A stretch of 18,758 nucleotides of DNA from Pseudomonadota bacterium (GCA_021826485.1 JAKAZX010000028.1:1-18758), one strand, 5' to 3'. Positions 1 through 7,119 are shown, counted from the stretch's first letter. Translations and numbers: made by a program. The notes: generated from the sequence alone by a model not told the origin.

Positions 1-114
1 GAGGCGCTGTACCGCCCGGAGATCTATGAATACCAGTTCGGCATGGTGCGCGGCTCCGGCGTGTGGGACGTGCGGCAGGACGCGCCGGCGATCGATGTGG
101 ACACCACCCCATGA
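1..114 (+). CDS. C-terminal fragment of an unidentified protein
   Basis: An open frame runs in from the left edge and ends at TGA 112-114, giving the last 37 residues of a protein. Visible elements are YRPEIYEYQFG and GSGVWDV, with an acidic tail ending in DTTP. I do not recognise the family. The stop overlaps the start of the next gene (ATGA at 111-114), so the two are probably translationally coupled in one operon. The join to a carboxymuconolactone-decarboxylase-like gene hints at aromatic or ring-cleavage metabolism, but that is only context. It is partial because the window begins inside it. Confidence 0.6.
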   Translation, partial: EALYRPEIYEYQFGMVRGSGVWDVRQDAPAIDVDTTP

Positions 115-821
115 GCACGAACGAACCCGACAGCACCGAGGGGGTGGCGGCATTGCAGGCGCGGCTGCGCGCGGTGCGCGACAAGCGCGGCTACCTGCTG
201 CCGCATCACGGCCTGCTGGCGCTGGCCTTTCCCGACCTGCTGGCCGGTTACGATGCCGCCTATTCGGCGCTGGCGCTGGCCGACCGGGTGCTGTCGCACC
301 ACGACCGGGAATTCGTCTGGCTCGCGGTGCTGGCGGCGACCGACGAGGCGCTGGCGACGCACCACATCGCCAAGTTCCGCGCCGCCGGCGGCAGCGAGGC
401 GGGGATCGAGGCGGCGTTCGCCGCCTGCGCCTGGGCGATCGGCGCGGCGGCGCATGATTTCGCCGCGCGCGACTGGGCGGCGCCGCTGGCACCCTGGGAC
501 CCGCATTCCGCCTATCTGCGCGGCGTGCGGCGGCTGGCGCCGCTGCCGCTCGTGCATCTGGCGCAGTGCGCGGTGCATGTCTGCCGCGCGCAATGGCGCG
601 TGCTGGGCTGGCAGCTCGCTGCTGCCTATGCCGATGGGGTGGCCGAGGATGCGATCGCCGAGGCGCTGACGCTGGCGATGTTCCCCGGCAGCGTGCCGCG
701 CTTCGTGCAGGGCTGCGAGGTGTGGCTGCGGCTGATCCGCGACGGCACCCTCCCCGCCTCGCCGCGCTATCGCGCCTGGGCCGATCTGGCCGGCCAGGGC
801 GGCTACGGCGCCGCCACCTGA
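111..821 (+). CDS. Carboxymuconolactone decarboxylase (CMD)/AhpD-like protein
   Basis: A 236-residue protein with two CMD-like helical halves, roughly residues 25-120 and 145-205. The first half has the typical run REFVWLAVLAATDEA followed by a helix with HHIAKFRAAGGSE. The second has GVAEDAIAEALTLAMFPGS, resembling the 'Gvs.eEi.Eal....yaG.P' signature of the family. The CxxC redox pair of AhpD-type members is absent: the equivalent site in the first half reads T-D-E-A. It is therefore unlikely to be a thiol peroxidase, and a lyase/decarboxylase or non-catalytic role is possible. The ATG at 111 is chosen because it overlaps the upstream stop (ATGA); upstream in-frame starts would run into the preceding gene. 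The 3' end overlaps the convergent gene ending at 803 by 19 bases. The family call is moderately sure; the substrate is unknown. Confidence 0.65.
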   Translation: MSTNEPDSTEGVAALQARLRAVRDKRGYLLPHHGLLALAFPDLLAGYDAAYSALALADRVLSHHDREFVWLAVLAATDEALATHHIAKFRAAGGSEAGIEAAFAACAWAIGAAAHDFAARDWAAPLAPWDPHSAYLRGVRRLAPLPLVHLAQCAVHVCRAQWRVLGWQLAAAYADGVAEDAIAEALTLAMFPGSVPRFVQGCEVWLRLIRDGTLPASPRYRAWADLAGQGGYGAAT

Positions 822-1450
822 TCGGGCGCCGCGAGGCAGCGCGCCAGCACGTCGAGCCGGGTGCGCGGCGGCGGCCCGCTCGCCGCCGCGGCGCCGTAGG
901 TCAGCGCCAGCCAATCGAGGCCGAGCGGATTGTCCTCGGCCGCCGGCACCATCCAGGCGCCGCCGGTGGGCACGGCGAAATGCTTGCGCACCGTCGCCGT
1001 CACCAGCCAGACCAGATCGGCCGCCGGCGGCGGCGCGCCCAGCCCGCCGGTCAGCCGCGCCACGTCCTGCGGCGGCGTCGCCGCCACGTGCCGACGCTGC
1101 ATCAGGTAGGAATTGCGCTGCACCGGCGGCGGCGCGCTGGCGCCGTAGCCCCAGAGCCTGATCCATTCCTTGCGGAACCCATCCAGATCGGGATTGAACC
1201 AGACCCGGTGCAGATCATCCTCCGCCGCCAGCCCCTGGAAATCGAAATAGTCATAGGGCGGGGCGTCGCCGGACAGCACCCGTTCGATCCGCCAGTTGGC
1301 ATAATGCCGCACGCCGGGGATCGCGTTGAAGAACGGGTTGTCCACCCGCCGCAGCCAGGGCGTGTAGCCGCGCGCCTCGGCATCGGCGCCGGGCGTGTAG
1401 GCGATGAACAGCACCGCCGGGCAGGCGGCCAGCTCCGGTCCGGCGGTCAT
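803..1450 (-). CDS. Conserved hypothetical protein, possible dimeric alpha/beta-barrel fold
   Basis: A 215-residue protein and the last gene of a three-gene minus-strand operon. Its ATG (1450-1448) overlaps the TGA of the alpha/beta-hydrolase-like gene in an ATGA junction. I do not recognise the family with certainty. The N-terminal half (residues 10-105) has a beta strand AVLFIAYTPG, then VDNPFFNAIPGVRHYANWRI, YDYFDFQGL and an aromatic-rich helix GFRKEWIRLWGYG. This order resembles small dimeric alpha/beta-barrel (EthD/NIPSNAP-like) domains that bind aromatic or hydrophobic substrates. The C-terminal 100 residues are Ala/Pro-rich and less informative. No signal peptide or membrane segment is seen. 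Co-transcription with an FAD dehydrogenase and a hydrolase-like protein suggests a part in the same catabolic pathway. The fold is inferred by eye. Confidence 0.6.
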   Translation of the reverse strand: MTAGPELAACPAVLFIAYTPGADAEARGYTPWLRRVDNPFFNAIPGVRHYANWRIERVLSGDAPPYDYFDFQGLAAEDDLHRVWFNPDLDGFRKEWIRLWGYGASAPPPVQRNSYLMQRRHVAATPPQDVARLTGGLGAPPPAADLVWLVTATVRKHFAVPTGGAWMVPAAEDNPLGLDWLALTYGAAAASGPPPRTRLDVLARCLAAPDQVAAP

Positions 1451-2286
1451 GCCGGCCCCGCTGCGTCGAGGAACGTCGCGAAGATGGCGGCGGCGCCGGC
1501 GATGAAGCCGGGATCGCCCCAGGGCGGCAGTTCGGCCGTGCGGGCGCCCGGCACCAGGGCGGCGACCTCGGCGAAGGAGCGAAACAGCATGTCCGACGGC
1601 GAGCAGGCGACCAGCACCGGCAGGCGCAGCAGCGGCAGGCGGTCGCGCTTCGGGTGGCGGAACGCGGCGCGGTAGGAATGGTGGTAGGTGCGCATCGCCT
1701 TCAGCACCTCGACCACGAAATCATGCAGTTCCCCGGCCTCCGGCAGGCCGTTCGGCAGGCGGCCGGCGGCGGTGCGATTGTAGTACGGCCAGAACAGGTA
1801 CTGGTCGCGGCAGAAATGCCAGACTTTCAGCAGTTGCGTGCCCTCGGCATCGGGCGCGATCTCCCGCGCGTAGCGCTCCAGCATCTCGCTCTGCGCCGTC
1901 GCTTCATAGAGGCCCATGCCGTCGATGATCAGGCGGCGCACGCGGTCCGGATGGGCGATCGCGATCTCCATGGCGATGGAGGCGCCGGTATGGCTGCCAT
2001 AGAGGTCGAACTGCCCCGGCAGCAGCGCATCGAGTGCGCCCCATGCCGCCTCGGCCAGCCGGAAGATGTCGGGCGCGGGCGGCGGCGGGTCGGAATCGCC
2101 GTTGCCGAGCGTGTCCGGCGCCAGCACGCGCCGCGACGGGGCGAGCGCGCGGATCAGCCCTTCGAGTTGCTTGGACGAGCCGGGGGACTGATGGATCATC
2201 GCCAGCGCCGGGCGGTCCGCATCGCTGCCGGCGGTGCGGTAATGCACCTGGCCCGCCGGCAGATCGGCGAAGCCGCGGCGGATCAT
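1447..2286 (-). CDS. Alpha/beta-hydrolase-fold protein with altered catalytic triad
   Basis: A 279-residue single-domain protein, a normal length for the alpha/beta hydrolase superfamily. The fold signatures are an oxyanion-loop region MIHQSPGSSKQ (residues 30-40), the strand-turn RRVLAPDTLGNGDSD (52-66), the nucleophile elbow LYGSHTGASIAMEIA (95-109), a helical cap around 130-205, and PVLVACSPSDMLF (223-235) carrying the acidic residue D232. The elbow is G-S-H-T-G, so the nucleophile position is H99 rather than Ser/Cys/Asp. The segment that normally carries the catalytic histidine reads PPWGDPG (254-260) with no His. It may act as a lyase, dioxygenase-like or binding protein instead of a classical esterase. 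The ATG at 2286 overlaps the upstream TGA (2285-2283); an in-frame ATG 18 bases further upstream is possible. The downstream junction is also a 4-base overlap. Confidence 0.8.
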   Translation of the reverse strand: MIRRGFADLPAGQVHYRTAGSDADRPALAMIHQSPGSSKQLEGLIRALAPSRRVLAPDTLGNGDSDPPPPAPDIFRLAEAAWGALDALLPGQFDLYGSHTGASIAMEIAIAHPDRVRRLIIDGMGLYEATAQSEMLERYAREIAPDAEGTQLLKVWHFCRDQYLFWPYYNRTAAGRLPNGLPEAGELHDFVVEVLKAMRTYHHSYRAAFRHPKRDRLPLLRLPVLVACSPSDMLFRSFAEVAALVPGARTAELPPWGDPGFIAGAAAIFATFLDAAGPA

Positions 2287-3722
2287 GCCGCGCCACCGGC
2301 GCATTGCCGCGCCAGTTCGCCGCCCAGCCAGCGGCCGAAGGCGAGCGCGGGCGTGACGCTCATGCCGCCGACGAAGGCATTGCCGGACAGCGTGGCGCCG
2401 CCGATCGCCTCGCCGATCGCATACAGGCCGGGGATCGGCTCGCCGGCGCCGTCCAGCACCCGCAGCGCCTCGTCCACCGCGAGGCCGGCGGGCGTCTTGA
2501 GGATGATGCCGTGCATCCGCACCGCGCGGAACGGCGGCACCTCGATCGGGCAGGGCAGATGGCGCCGGCCCCAGGCATCCGCGCCGCAGGCCTGCCCGGC
2601 ATTGTAGTCGGCGATCGTCGCCGTCAGCCCGGCCGCGTCGATGCCCGCGCGGCGCGCCAGTTCGCGCAGCGTCGGCGCGGTGGTGAAGGACGGATGCCGG
2701 TCCCAGGCGGCGGCCAGTTCGTCCTGCGTCCAGCCGGGCAGCATGGGCGGCGCGTTGCGCCAGACGGTCTCGTCGAACACCGCCCAGAAGGTCAGCCCCG
2801 GCTCGTTCAGCAGGGCGCGTTCGCGGGCGTCGACGCTCTCCACATCCTCCTGCACGAAGCGGCGGCCGTCGGGGGCGACGAACACCTCCCACGGCGGGCG
2901 GGTCTGCGGGGTCAGGCTGGGCAGGTGGTGCCACACCACCCGGCCGCTGCCCGGCTCCTCCTCGATCCCCGCGAAGGTGGGCAGCAGCAGGTCCGCGCCG
3001 CGCACGCGGGCGCCGATCGCCTCCGCCAGTTCGATACCGCGCCCGGTCGCGATCGGCAGCGCGGCGGTATACAGCGGCAGGCCGTTCAGCCGGGCGAACA
3101 TCGCCGGATTGCCGCCATAGCCACCGGTCGCCAGCACCACGCGGCCGGCCCGCACCTCCTCCGTCTCGCCGGTCCCGGCATCGCGCAGCCGCACCCCGGC
3201 CACGCCGCCCTGCGGGCCGACGGCGAGCAGCCCGACCACCTCGGTCCGCAACCGCAGCGTGAGGTTCGGCCGCGCCAGCGCCTGATCGAGCAGCGGCAGC
3301 AGCACGCGCAGCACCGACCGCCCGCCATCGCGCCCCCAGTAGGTGCGCGGGATGCGGTAGGCCTCATGGAAATGCAGGATGGCCGGGCAGGCCGGGTCCA
3401 TGTCGAAGCCGAGCGACATCAGCCAGTCGATGGTCGGGCCGCACAGCGCCACCGCCTTGCCGACCAGCGCAGCATCGCAGGTGTTCCGGCTGATGCGCAG
3501 CGCGTCCTGGTAATGCGCGGCCGGATCATCGGCGATGCCACGCGCGCGTTGCAGCGCCGTGTCCGCCCCGCTCATCTGCGCGGCCGAGACGTGCAACATG
3601 CCGCCGGGCCGGTCGGACTGTTCCAGCAGCAGCACGCGGGCACCACCCTCGGCCGCGGTGATCGCCGCGGGAATGCCGGCGGTCCCCGCCCCCACGACGA
3701 TCAGATCATAGCGTTGCGGCAT
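2283..3722 (-). CDS. FAD-dependent dehydrogenase/reductase, fumarate reductase flavoprotein family (FAD_binding_2)
   Basis: A 479-residue flavoprotein. The N-terminal Rossmann motif is DLIVVGAGTAGIPAA (residues 6-20, GxGxxG at 11-16), followed by the ribose-binding acidic strand end VLLLEQSDRPGG. A second FAD contact, VVLATGGYGGN, lies in the middle. The C-terminal FAD motif is GLYAIGEAIGG...GNAFVGG, as in fumarate reductase/tricarballylate dehydrogenase relatives. The middle part would be the capping substrate domain. Such enzymes oxidise or reduce C-C bonds next to carboxylates. The start at ATG 3722 is preferred over GTG 3743 because AGGGG lies about 7 bases upstream and FAD-motif spacing is normal. 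It is the first gene of a minus-strand operon divergent from a TRAP binding protein, so its substrate is probably the acid that transporter imports (inference). No signal peptide is seen, so it is cytoplasmic. Confidence 0.85.
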   Translation of the reverse strand: MPQRYDLIVVGAGTAGIPAAITAAEGGARVLLLEQSDRPGGMLHVSAAQMSGADTALQRARGIADDPAAHYQDALRISRNTCDAALVGKAVALCGPTIDWLMSLGFDMDPACPAILHFHEAYRIPRTYWGRDGGRSVLRVLLPLLDQALARPNLTLRLRTEVVGLLAVGPQGGVAGVRLRDAGTGETEEVRAGRVVLATGGYGGNPAMFARLNGLPLYTAALPIATGRGIELAEAIGARVRGADLLLPTFAGIEEEPGSGRVVWHHLPSLTPQTRPPWEVFVAPDGRRFVQEDVESVDARERALLNEPGLTFWAVFDETVWRNAPPMLPGWTQDELAAAWDRHPSFTTAPTLRELARRAGIDAAGLTATIADYNAGQACGADAWGRRHLPCPIEVPPFRAVRMHGIILKTPAGLAVDEALRVLDGAGEPIPGLYAIGEAIGGATLSGNAFVGGMSVTPALAFGRWLGGELARQCAGGAA

Positions 3723-3870
3723 GAAGCGCCCCTGTCGCGACACCGATTAGCTGTTGGCGCGGATGCGCAACTGCGCTTTACTTGTGCCATCGAGCATACA
3801 GCTCGGCAAGCCGCCGCTGGCGCGGCAGGGCGGGGCAGCAGCCCTGTCGGGGAGATCAGGAGGCGCAACG
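3723..3870. promoter_or_regulatory. Divergent intergenic region with two small palindromes
   Basis: This is 148 bases between the FAD dehydrogenase start and dctP, and must hold the promoters of both operons. Two short perfect inverted repeats are visible: GCGCA-AC-TGCGC at 3765-3776 and CGAGC-ATACA-GCTCG at 3791-3805. Their centres are about 27-28 bases apart. The stretch 3777-3800 is the least GC-rich part. I see no convincing -35/-10 pair on either strand. The palindromes could be operators for a regulator encoded outside the window. Confidence 0.35.
3858..3863 (+). promoter_or_regulatory. Strong Shine-Dalgarno of dctP
   Basis: AGGAGG, 7 bases before the ATG at 3871. It is the strongest ribosome binding site in the operon and fixes the dctP start; in-frame starts further upstream would precede it. 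It fits the high expression usually needed for a periplasmic binding protein. Confidence 0.8.
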
Positions 3871-4851
3871 ATGACCACCATGCTGACCCGCCGGGCCGCC
3901 ATCCAGGCCGCCGCGGCCGCGGCACTGCTGCCTGCCGCCGCGGCTGCGCAGAGCAAGCTGACCCTGCGTTACGCGAATGCCGGCAACGCGCAAACGCTGT
4001 CCAACACGTTCAACGCCAAACTGTTCGCCGAAGTGACCGAGAAGACCGGCGGGCGCGTCAACTTCACCATCTTCGCCGGCACGCTCGGCGGCGAGCAGAA
4101 ACTGCTGGAGTCGATGGCGCTCGGCGGTCTCGACATGTACAACGGCGCCTATTCGGGCACGCGCGAGTTCGACATCCTGTACAGCCCGTATTTCTTCCGC
4201 GACGGCGCCCAGGCCGGCCGGGTGATGAAGGGGCCGCTCGGCACCAAGGCGTCGGAGGTGCTGCAGAAGCGCTACAATGCGCGGCTGCTCGGCGTCGGGC
4301 GGCTCGGCTCCTACAACCTGATGCTGAAGCAGCCGATCAGCAAATTCGCCGACCTGAAGGGGCGCAAGATCCGCACCGCGTCGATCGAAGGCTGCGTGGA
4401 AGGCGTGAAGTTCTTCGGCGGCGACCCGACGCCGATCCCGTTCGACCAGATCTACCTCGCCTTGCAGCAGGGCATCGTGGACGGCGTGCTGACCGCGCTG
4501 AACCCCGGCGTCTCCGGCAAGTTCTACGAAGTGTGCAAATACGTCGTCGCCGACGATTTCGGCCTCGCGCTCGACAAGGAGGTGATCTCCAACGCCGCGT
4601 GGCACAAGCTGAACGCCGCGGAGCAGAAGACGCTGCAGGACAGCTTCGATGCGCTGGAGGAGCCGGAATACTACCAGGTCGGCGTGCAGAAGAAGCAGAG
4701 CGATCTGGCAAGCTGGGAGAAGGCGAACGGCAAGGACAGCATCATCACGCTGGATTCGTCGAAGCTGTACGACGAGCTTGCGCCGCTGAACAAGCGGCTG
4801 GCCGATTCGGTGTTCGGCCCCGGCGCGTGGGAGATGGTGCAGAAAACCTGA
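3871..4851 (+). CDS. dctP: TRAP transporter periplasmic solute-binding protein (DctP family)
   Basis: A 326-residue extracytoplasmic binding protein of the tripartite ATP-independent periplasmic family. Residues 1-27 form an export signal with TRRAAIQ followed by an Ala-rich hydrophobic stretch and AAAAQ; the twin arginine (R7-R8) suggests Tat export, though a Sec signal is possible. The body carries the DctP hallmarks: TLRYANAG at the mature N terminus, LGGEQKLLESMALGGLDMYN, and DLKGRKIRTASIEG with the conserved carboxylate-binding arginine (R168). These are followed by DPTPIPFDQIYLALQQGIVDG. The ligand is probably an organic acid whose carboxylate pairs with that arginine. Matching membrane subunits dctQ and dctM lie 2.3 kb downstream in the same operon, with four genes between. 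The start is fixed by AGGAGG at 3858-3863. Confidence 0.93.
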   Translation: MTTMLTRRAAIQAAAAAALLPAAAAAQSKLTLRYANAGNAQTLSNTFNAKLFAEVTEKTGGRVNFTIFAGTLGGEQKLLESMALGGLDMYNGAYSGTREFDILYSPYFFRDGAQAGRVMKGPLGTKASEVLQKRYNARLLGVGRLGSYNLMLKQPISKFADLKGRKIRTASIEGCVEGVKFFGGDPTPIPFDQIYLALQQGIVDGVLTALNPGVSGKFYEVCKYVVADDFGLALDKEVISNAAWHKLNAAEQKTLQDSFDALEEPEYYQVGVQKKQSDLASWEKANGKDSIITLDSSKLYDELAPLNKRLADSVFGPGAWEMVQKT

Positions 4852-4861
4852 GGTGATGGCG

Positions 4862-5173
4862 GTGAACGACCCGACGGAACAGCCGGAACAGCAGTTCTTC
4901 GCGGATCCGGCGATCGACCGGCTGGTGGCAATGGTGATGACGCTGGCCGCCGAACTGCACGTCACGAAGGACCGGCTGCGGTCGCTGGAATCGCTGCTGG
5001 GCCGGCGCGGGCTGCTGGATCGCGCCGAGCTTGACGGCTATGTTCCCGACGACGCCGAGCGGGCGGACAACGATGCCGAGCGTGACGCCTATGTGCGCGC
5101 GCTGATGCGGTGCGTGGTGGGCGTGCAGGCGTCAAAGGGCGCGCCGGCCGACCTGCTGCGCCGCTTCGGCTGA
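4862..5173 (+). CDS. Small helical protein of unknown function
   Basis: A protein of about 103 residues. After a polar N terminus it has FFADPAIDRLVAMVMTLAAE, then a long amphipathic helix (LHVTKDRLRSLESLLGRRG) and an acidic C-terminal half containing DDAERADNDAERDAYV. It looks all-helical, possibly coiled-coil, with no signal peptide or transmembrane segment. I do not recognise a named family. Three starts are possible: GTG 4853, ATG 4856 and GTG 4862. I chose 4862 because GAGG at 4850-4853, which overlaps the dctP stop, is 8 bases from it but only 2 from the ATG. The gene starts within about 10 bases of the dctP stop, so it is co-transcribed with the transporter and methyltransferase. Helical character and position suggest an accessory or subunit role. 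Confidence 0.65.
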   Translation: MNDPTEQPEQQFFADPAIDRLVAMVMTLAAELHVTKDRLRSLESLLGRRGLLDRAELDGYVPDDAERADNDAERDAYVRALMRCVVGVQASKGAPADLLRRFG

Positions 5174-5195
5174 TCGGGCGGGAGGAGACGACGCG

Positions 5196-6284
5196 ATGGC
5201 CAAGCATCTGAGCGTGGACCGGCGCTTCGACGCGTACCAGGATTTCGTGCTGGCCTGCAAGCTGACCTGGACGCGCGAACTCTATCCGGCGCTGCATGCG
5301 CGCTACGACGACGAGCTGGCGTCCCGCCGCGCCGCCGGAGAGCCGCTGCCCAACAGCGTCGCGGCGGTCGAGGAACTGCTGGCCGACGATCCGCTGGCGC
5401 AGTATTTCGGCTGGTTCGAGCGGCATCTGCAACGCATGAAATACTCCGGCCGCCACGGGCTGGTGCCGCATTTCGCCGCCCACCGCGATGAGCTGGCCGG
5501 GGAGTTGCAGGCCGGCGCCGACAGCGGGCTGGTCGAACTCGATCCCGGCTTCGTGCAGCCGGACTACTACGTCGCGGTCGATATCCACCAGCATCCGGGC
5601 GGCGTCTGGAGCGACGAAGTGGCCGGCTACGTCTATGAGCGCGGGGCGCGCACCACCACGCCGCTGCTCGACCGCGATGCCGACCTGCATCACCGCTTCA
5701 CCCGCGAGGTGCTCGCCCGCGCCCCTTCGCCGCGCCGGCTGGTCGATCTCGGCTGCGGTTTCGGCAAAAGCACCCGGCCGTTCTACACCGGCCTGCGCCA
5801 GACGGAGGTGACCGGCATCGAACTCTCCGCCCCCTGCCTCAAGCTCGCGGCGCGCACCGCGGCCGAGGATCAGGCGCGCAACGTGCGCTTCCGCCAGGCC
5901 GATGCCGCCGCCACCGGATTGCCAGCCGGCACGTTCGACGTGGTGACGAGCACGATGCTGCTGCACGAGATGCCGCCCGGGCACATCGAACGGACCTTGC
6001 AGGAATCCTTCCGCCTGCTCGCCCCCGGCGGAATTTCCATCCATCTCGACTTCCTGACCGACGACGACCCGTTCCGCCGCTACATCCACTACGGCCACAG
6101 CCGGCGCAACAATGAACCGTTCATGCCGCCGCTGAACGAGATGGATCTGGCGGGCGCCCACCGCCGCGCCGGCTTCACCGCGCTGGAAGTGCTGCCGTTC
6201 GAGGAGATGCCGGGCACGCTCGCCCCCGGTTTCGCCGCCTGGCGGTTTCCCTGGGCCATGATCATCGCGCGCAAGCCGGCGTGA
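5196..6284 (+). CDS. Class I SAM-dependent methyltransferase with long N-terminal domain
   Basis: A 362-residue protein. Residues 175-285 form a Rossmann methyltransferase core: motif I RLVDLGCGFGKST (181-193), the acidic residue ending the second strand in VTGIELS (E209), VRFRQADAAATGLP (230-243), motif IV FDVVTSTMLLHEMP (247-260) and the post-motif LLAPGGISIHLDF (274-286). The first 170 residues are a mostly helical extension with aromatic segments (QDFVLACKLTWTRELYP) and PDYYVAVDIHQHPGGVW. It does not match a methyltransferase core and may bind the acceptor. The ATG at 5196 is preceded by GGAGGAG (5181-5187) at good spacing. The acceptor is unknown. Its position between the binding protein and permease of a TRAP transporter suggests it modifies the imported compound or an intermediate (inference). 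Confidence 0.85.
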   Translation: MAKHLSVDRRFDAYQDFVLACKLTWTRELYPALHARYDDELASRRAAGEPLPNSVAAVEELLADDPLAQYFGWFERHLQRMKYSGRHGLVPHFAAHRDELAGELQAGADSGLVELDPGFVQPDYYVAVDIHQHPGGVWSDEVAGYVYERGARTTTPLLDRDADLHHRFTREVLARAPSPRRLVDLGCGFGKSTRPFYTGLRQTEVTGIELSAPCLKLAARTAAEDQARNVRFRQADAAATGLPAGTFDVVTSTMLLHEMPPGHIERTLQESFRLLAPGGISIHLDFLTDDDPFRRYIHYGHSRRNNEPFMPPLNEMDLAGAHRRAGFTALEVLPFEEMPGTLAPGFAAWRFPWAMIIARKPA

Positions 6285-6805
6285 CGGCGATGGTCGATCC
6301 CTTCTACGTGCAGCCCGACGACGAACTGGCGGACATGCAGCCGCAACTGAAGCGCGCGCTGGCGCTGTCGGATGCGGATTTCGCGCGCCTGTCGCCGGAA
6401 GTACGCAACCTGTTCGCCGCGCGCCGCCGGCTCGGCCATTCCTGGCTCGACGATTACGAAGTGGTGGTGGAGATCGTCAGCAATCCCGGCGGCTGCACGT
6501 GCGGCGTTGCGCCGGGCCAGCGCATCGTGCTCAGCATGCGCCACGCGATCAAGCCGGAACTGTCGGACGCACCGCTGTGCGTGCACCTGCTGTCGCCGAT
6601 TCTCGCGGTGTTCTACATGACCTTCGACCGCGCGTCGGAGGGGCTCAATCCGCTGACGCCGATCTGGCGCTTTTATGAATGCCCGCACACCGGGGAGGAT
6701 GGCGGCGCCGCCAAGGCACGCTGCCGCGTGCACCTGCGCCGCGCCGACACGCACGAGCCGGTGGAGTCGCGCATCCTGCCGGGCACCGCCGGGTCGGCGC
6801 CATGA
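6281..6805 (+). CDS. TIGR04076-like cysteine protein, copy 1
   Basis: A 174-residue protein whose residues 60-153 match the next gene product and resemble the TIGR04076 family of small uncharacterised cysteine proteins. The common layout is a beta strand (VVVEIV), a Cys after a turn (C72/C74), then V-x-x-GQ, APLC (C100), a hydrophobic helix, EGL-x-P, F-x-x-C (C134) and a final strand. Residues 1-59 are a helical extension that the second copy lacks. The regular cysteines suggest metal or cofactor binding, but this is not shown by the sequence. The GTG start at 6281 overlaps the methyltransferase stop (GTGA), matching the other junctions; ATG 6290 is the alternative. The stop overlaps the next start (ATGA 6802-6805). 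No function is known to me. Confidence 0.7.
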   Translation: MTAMVDPFYVQPDDELADMQPQLKRALALSDADFARLSPEVRNLFAARRRLGHSWLDDYEVVVEIVSNPGGCTCGVAPGQRIVLSMRHAIKPELSDAPLCVHLLSPILAVFYMTFDRASEGLNPLTPIWRFYECPHTGEDGGAAKARCRVHLRRADTHEPVESRILPGTAGSAP

Positions 6806-7119
6806 GCGGCGCGGAAATCGATATCGTCGCGGAAGTGACGCACGCCTCGCATTGCGCCAACTTCGTCCGCGTCGGACAGGAATACGTGTTCGACCTGCGC
6901 GGCGTGCTGGACCCCGCGCGCTCCACCGCGCCGCTCTGCCTCGGCATCATCGCGCGGCTGCAACCGGCGCTGCTGCTGGCCGCCGACCGCGAGGCGGAAG
7001 GGCTGGCGCCGATCAGCGAGCGGTACCGCAACTTCGACTGCTTCGATACCGGGATCGACCACGGCGGCACCGGCAAGGTGATCGTGCGCCTGTATCTGCG
7101 CCCGCGCGGCGCGGCATGA
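6802..7119 (+). CDS. TIGR04076-like cysteine protein, copy 2
   Basis: A 105-residue protein homologous to the C-terminal two thirds of the preceding gene product. Aligned blocks are AEVTHASHC (C18), VRVGQEYVFDLRG, STAPLC (C46), REAEGLAPISERY, FDC (C80) and a final KVIVRLYLR strand. All three cysteines line up with cysteines of copy 1, arguing for a retained metal-binding or structural role. The short length and C...LC...C layout are what I associate with TIGR04076 proteins, although the usual CP after the third cysteine is CF here. The start is fixed by ATGA overlap with copy 1, and the stop overlaps the dctQ start (ATGA 7116-7119). The two copies could form a heteromer. Function is unknown. 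Confidence 0.7.
   Translation: MSGAEIDIVAEVTHASHCANFVRVGQEYVFDLRGVLDPARSTAPLCLGIIARLQPALLLAADREAEGLAPISERYRNFDCFDTGIDHGGTGKVIVRLYLRPRGAA

Noticed and set aside
63..110. Upstream GTG start for the CMD-like gene
   Set aside because: The start at 111 overlaps the upstream stop in an ATGA junction like the other genes. The extension would lie wholly inside the preceding gene and adds only low-complexity residues.
3754..3870. N-terminal extension of dctP to an upstream in-frame ATG
   Set aside because: The extension would place the export signal about 39 residues inside the protein. AGGAGG at 3858-3863 fits the ATG at 3871.
2034..4856. Very long plus-strand open frame (about 940 codons) across the FAD dehydrogenase and dctP
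   Set aside because: It is antisense to the hydrolase-like and flavoprotein genes and out of frame with dctP. Its product is Arg/Gly/Ala/Pro-rich low-complexity sequence with no motif. It is a GC-driven shadow.
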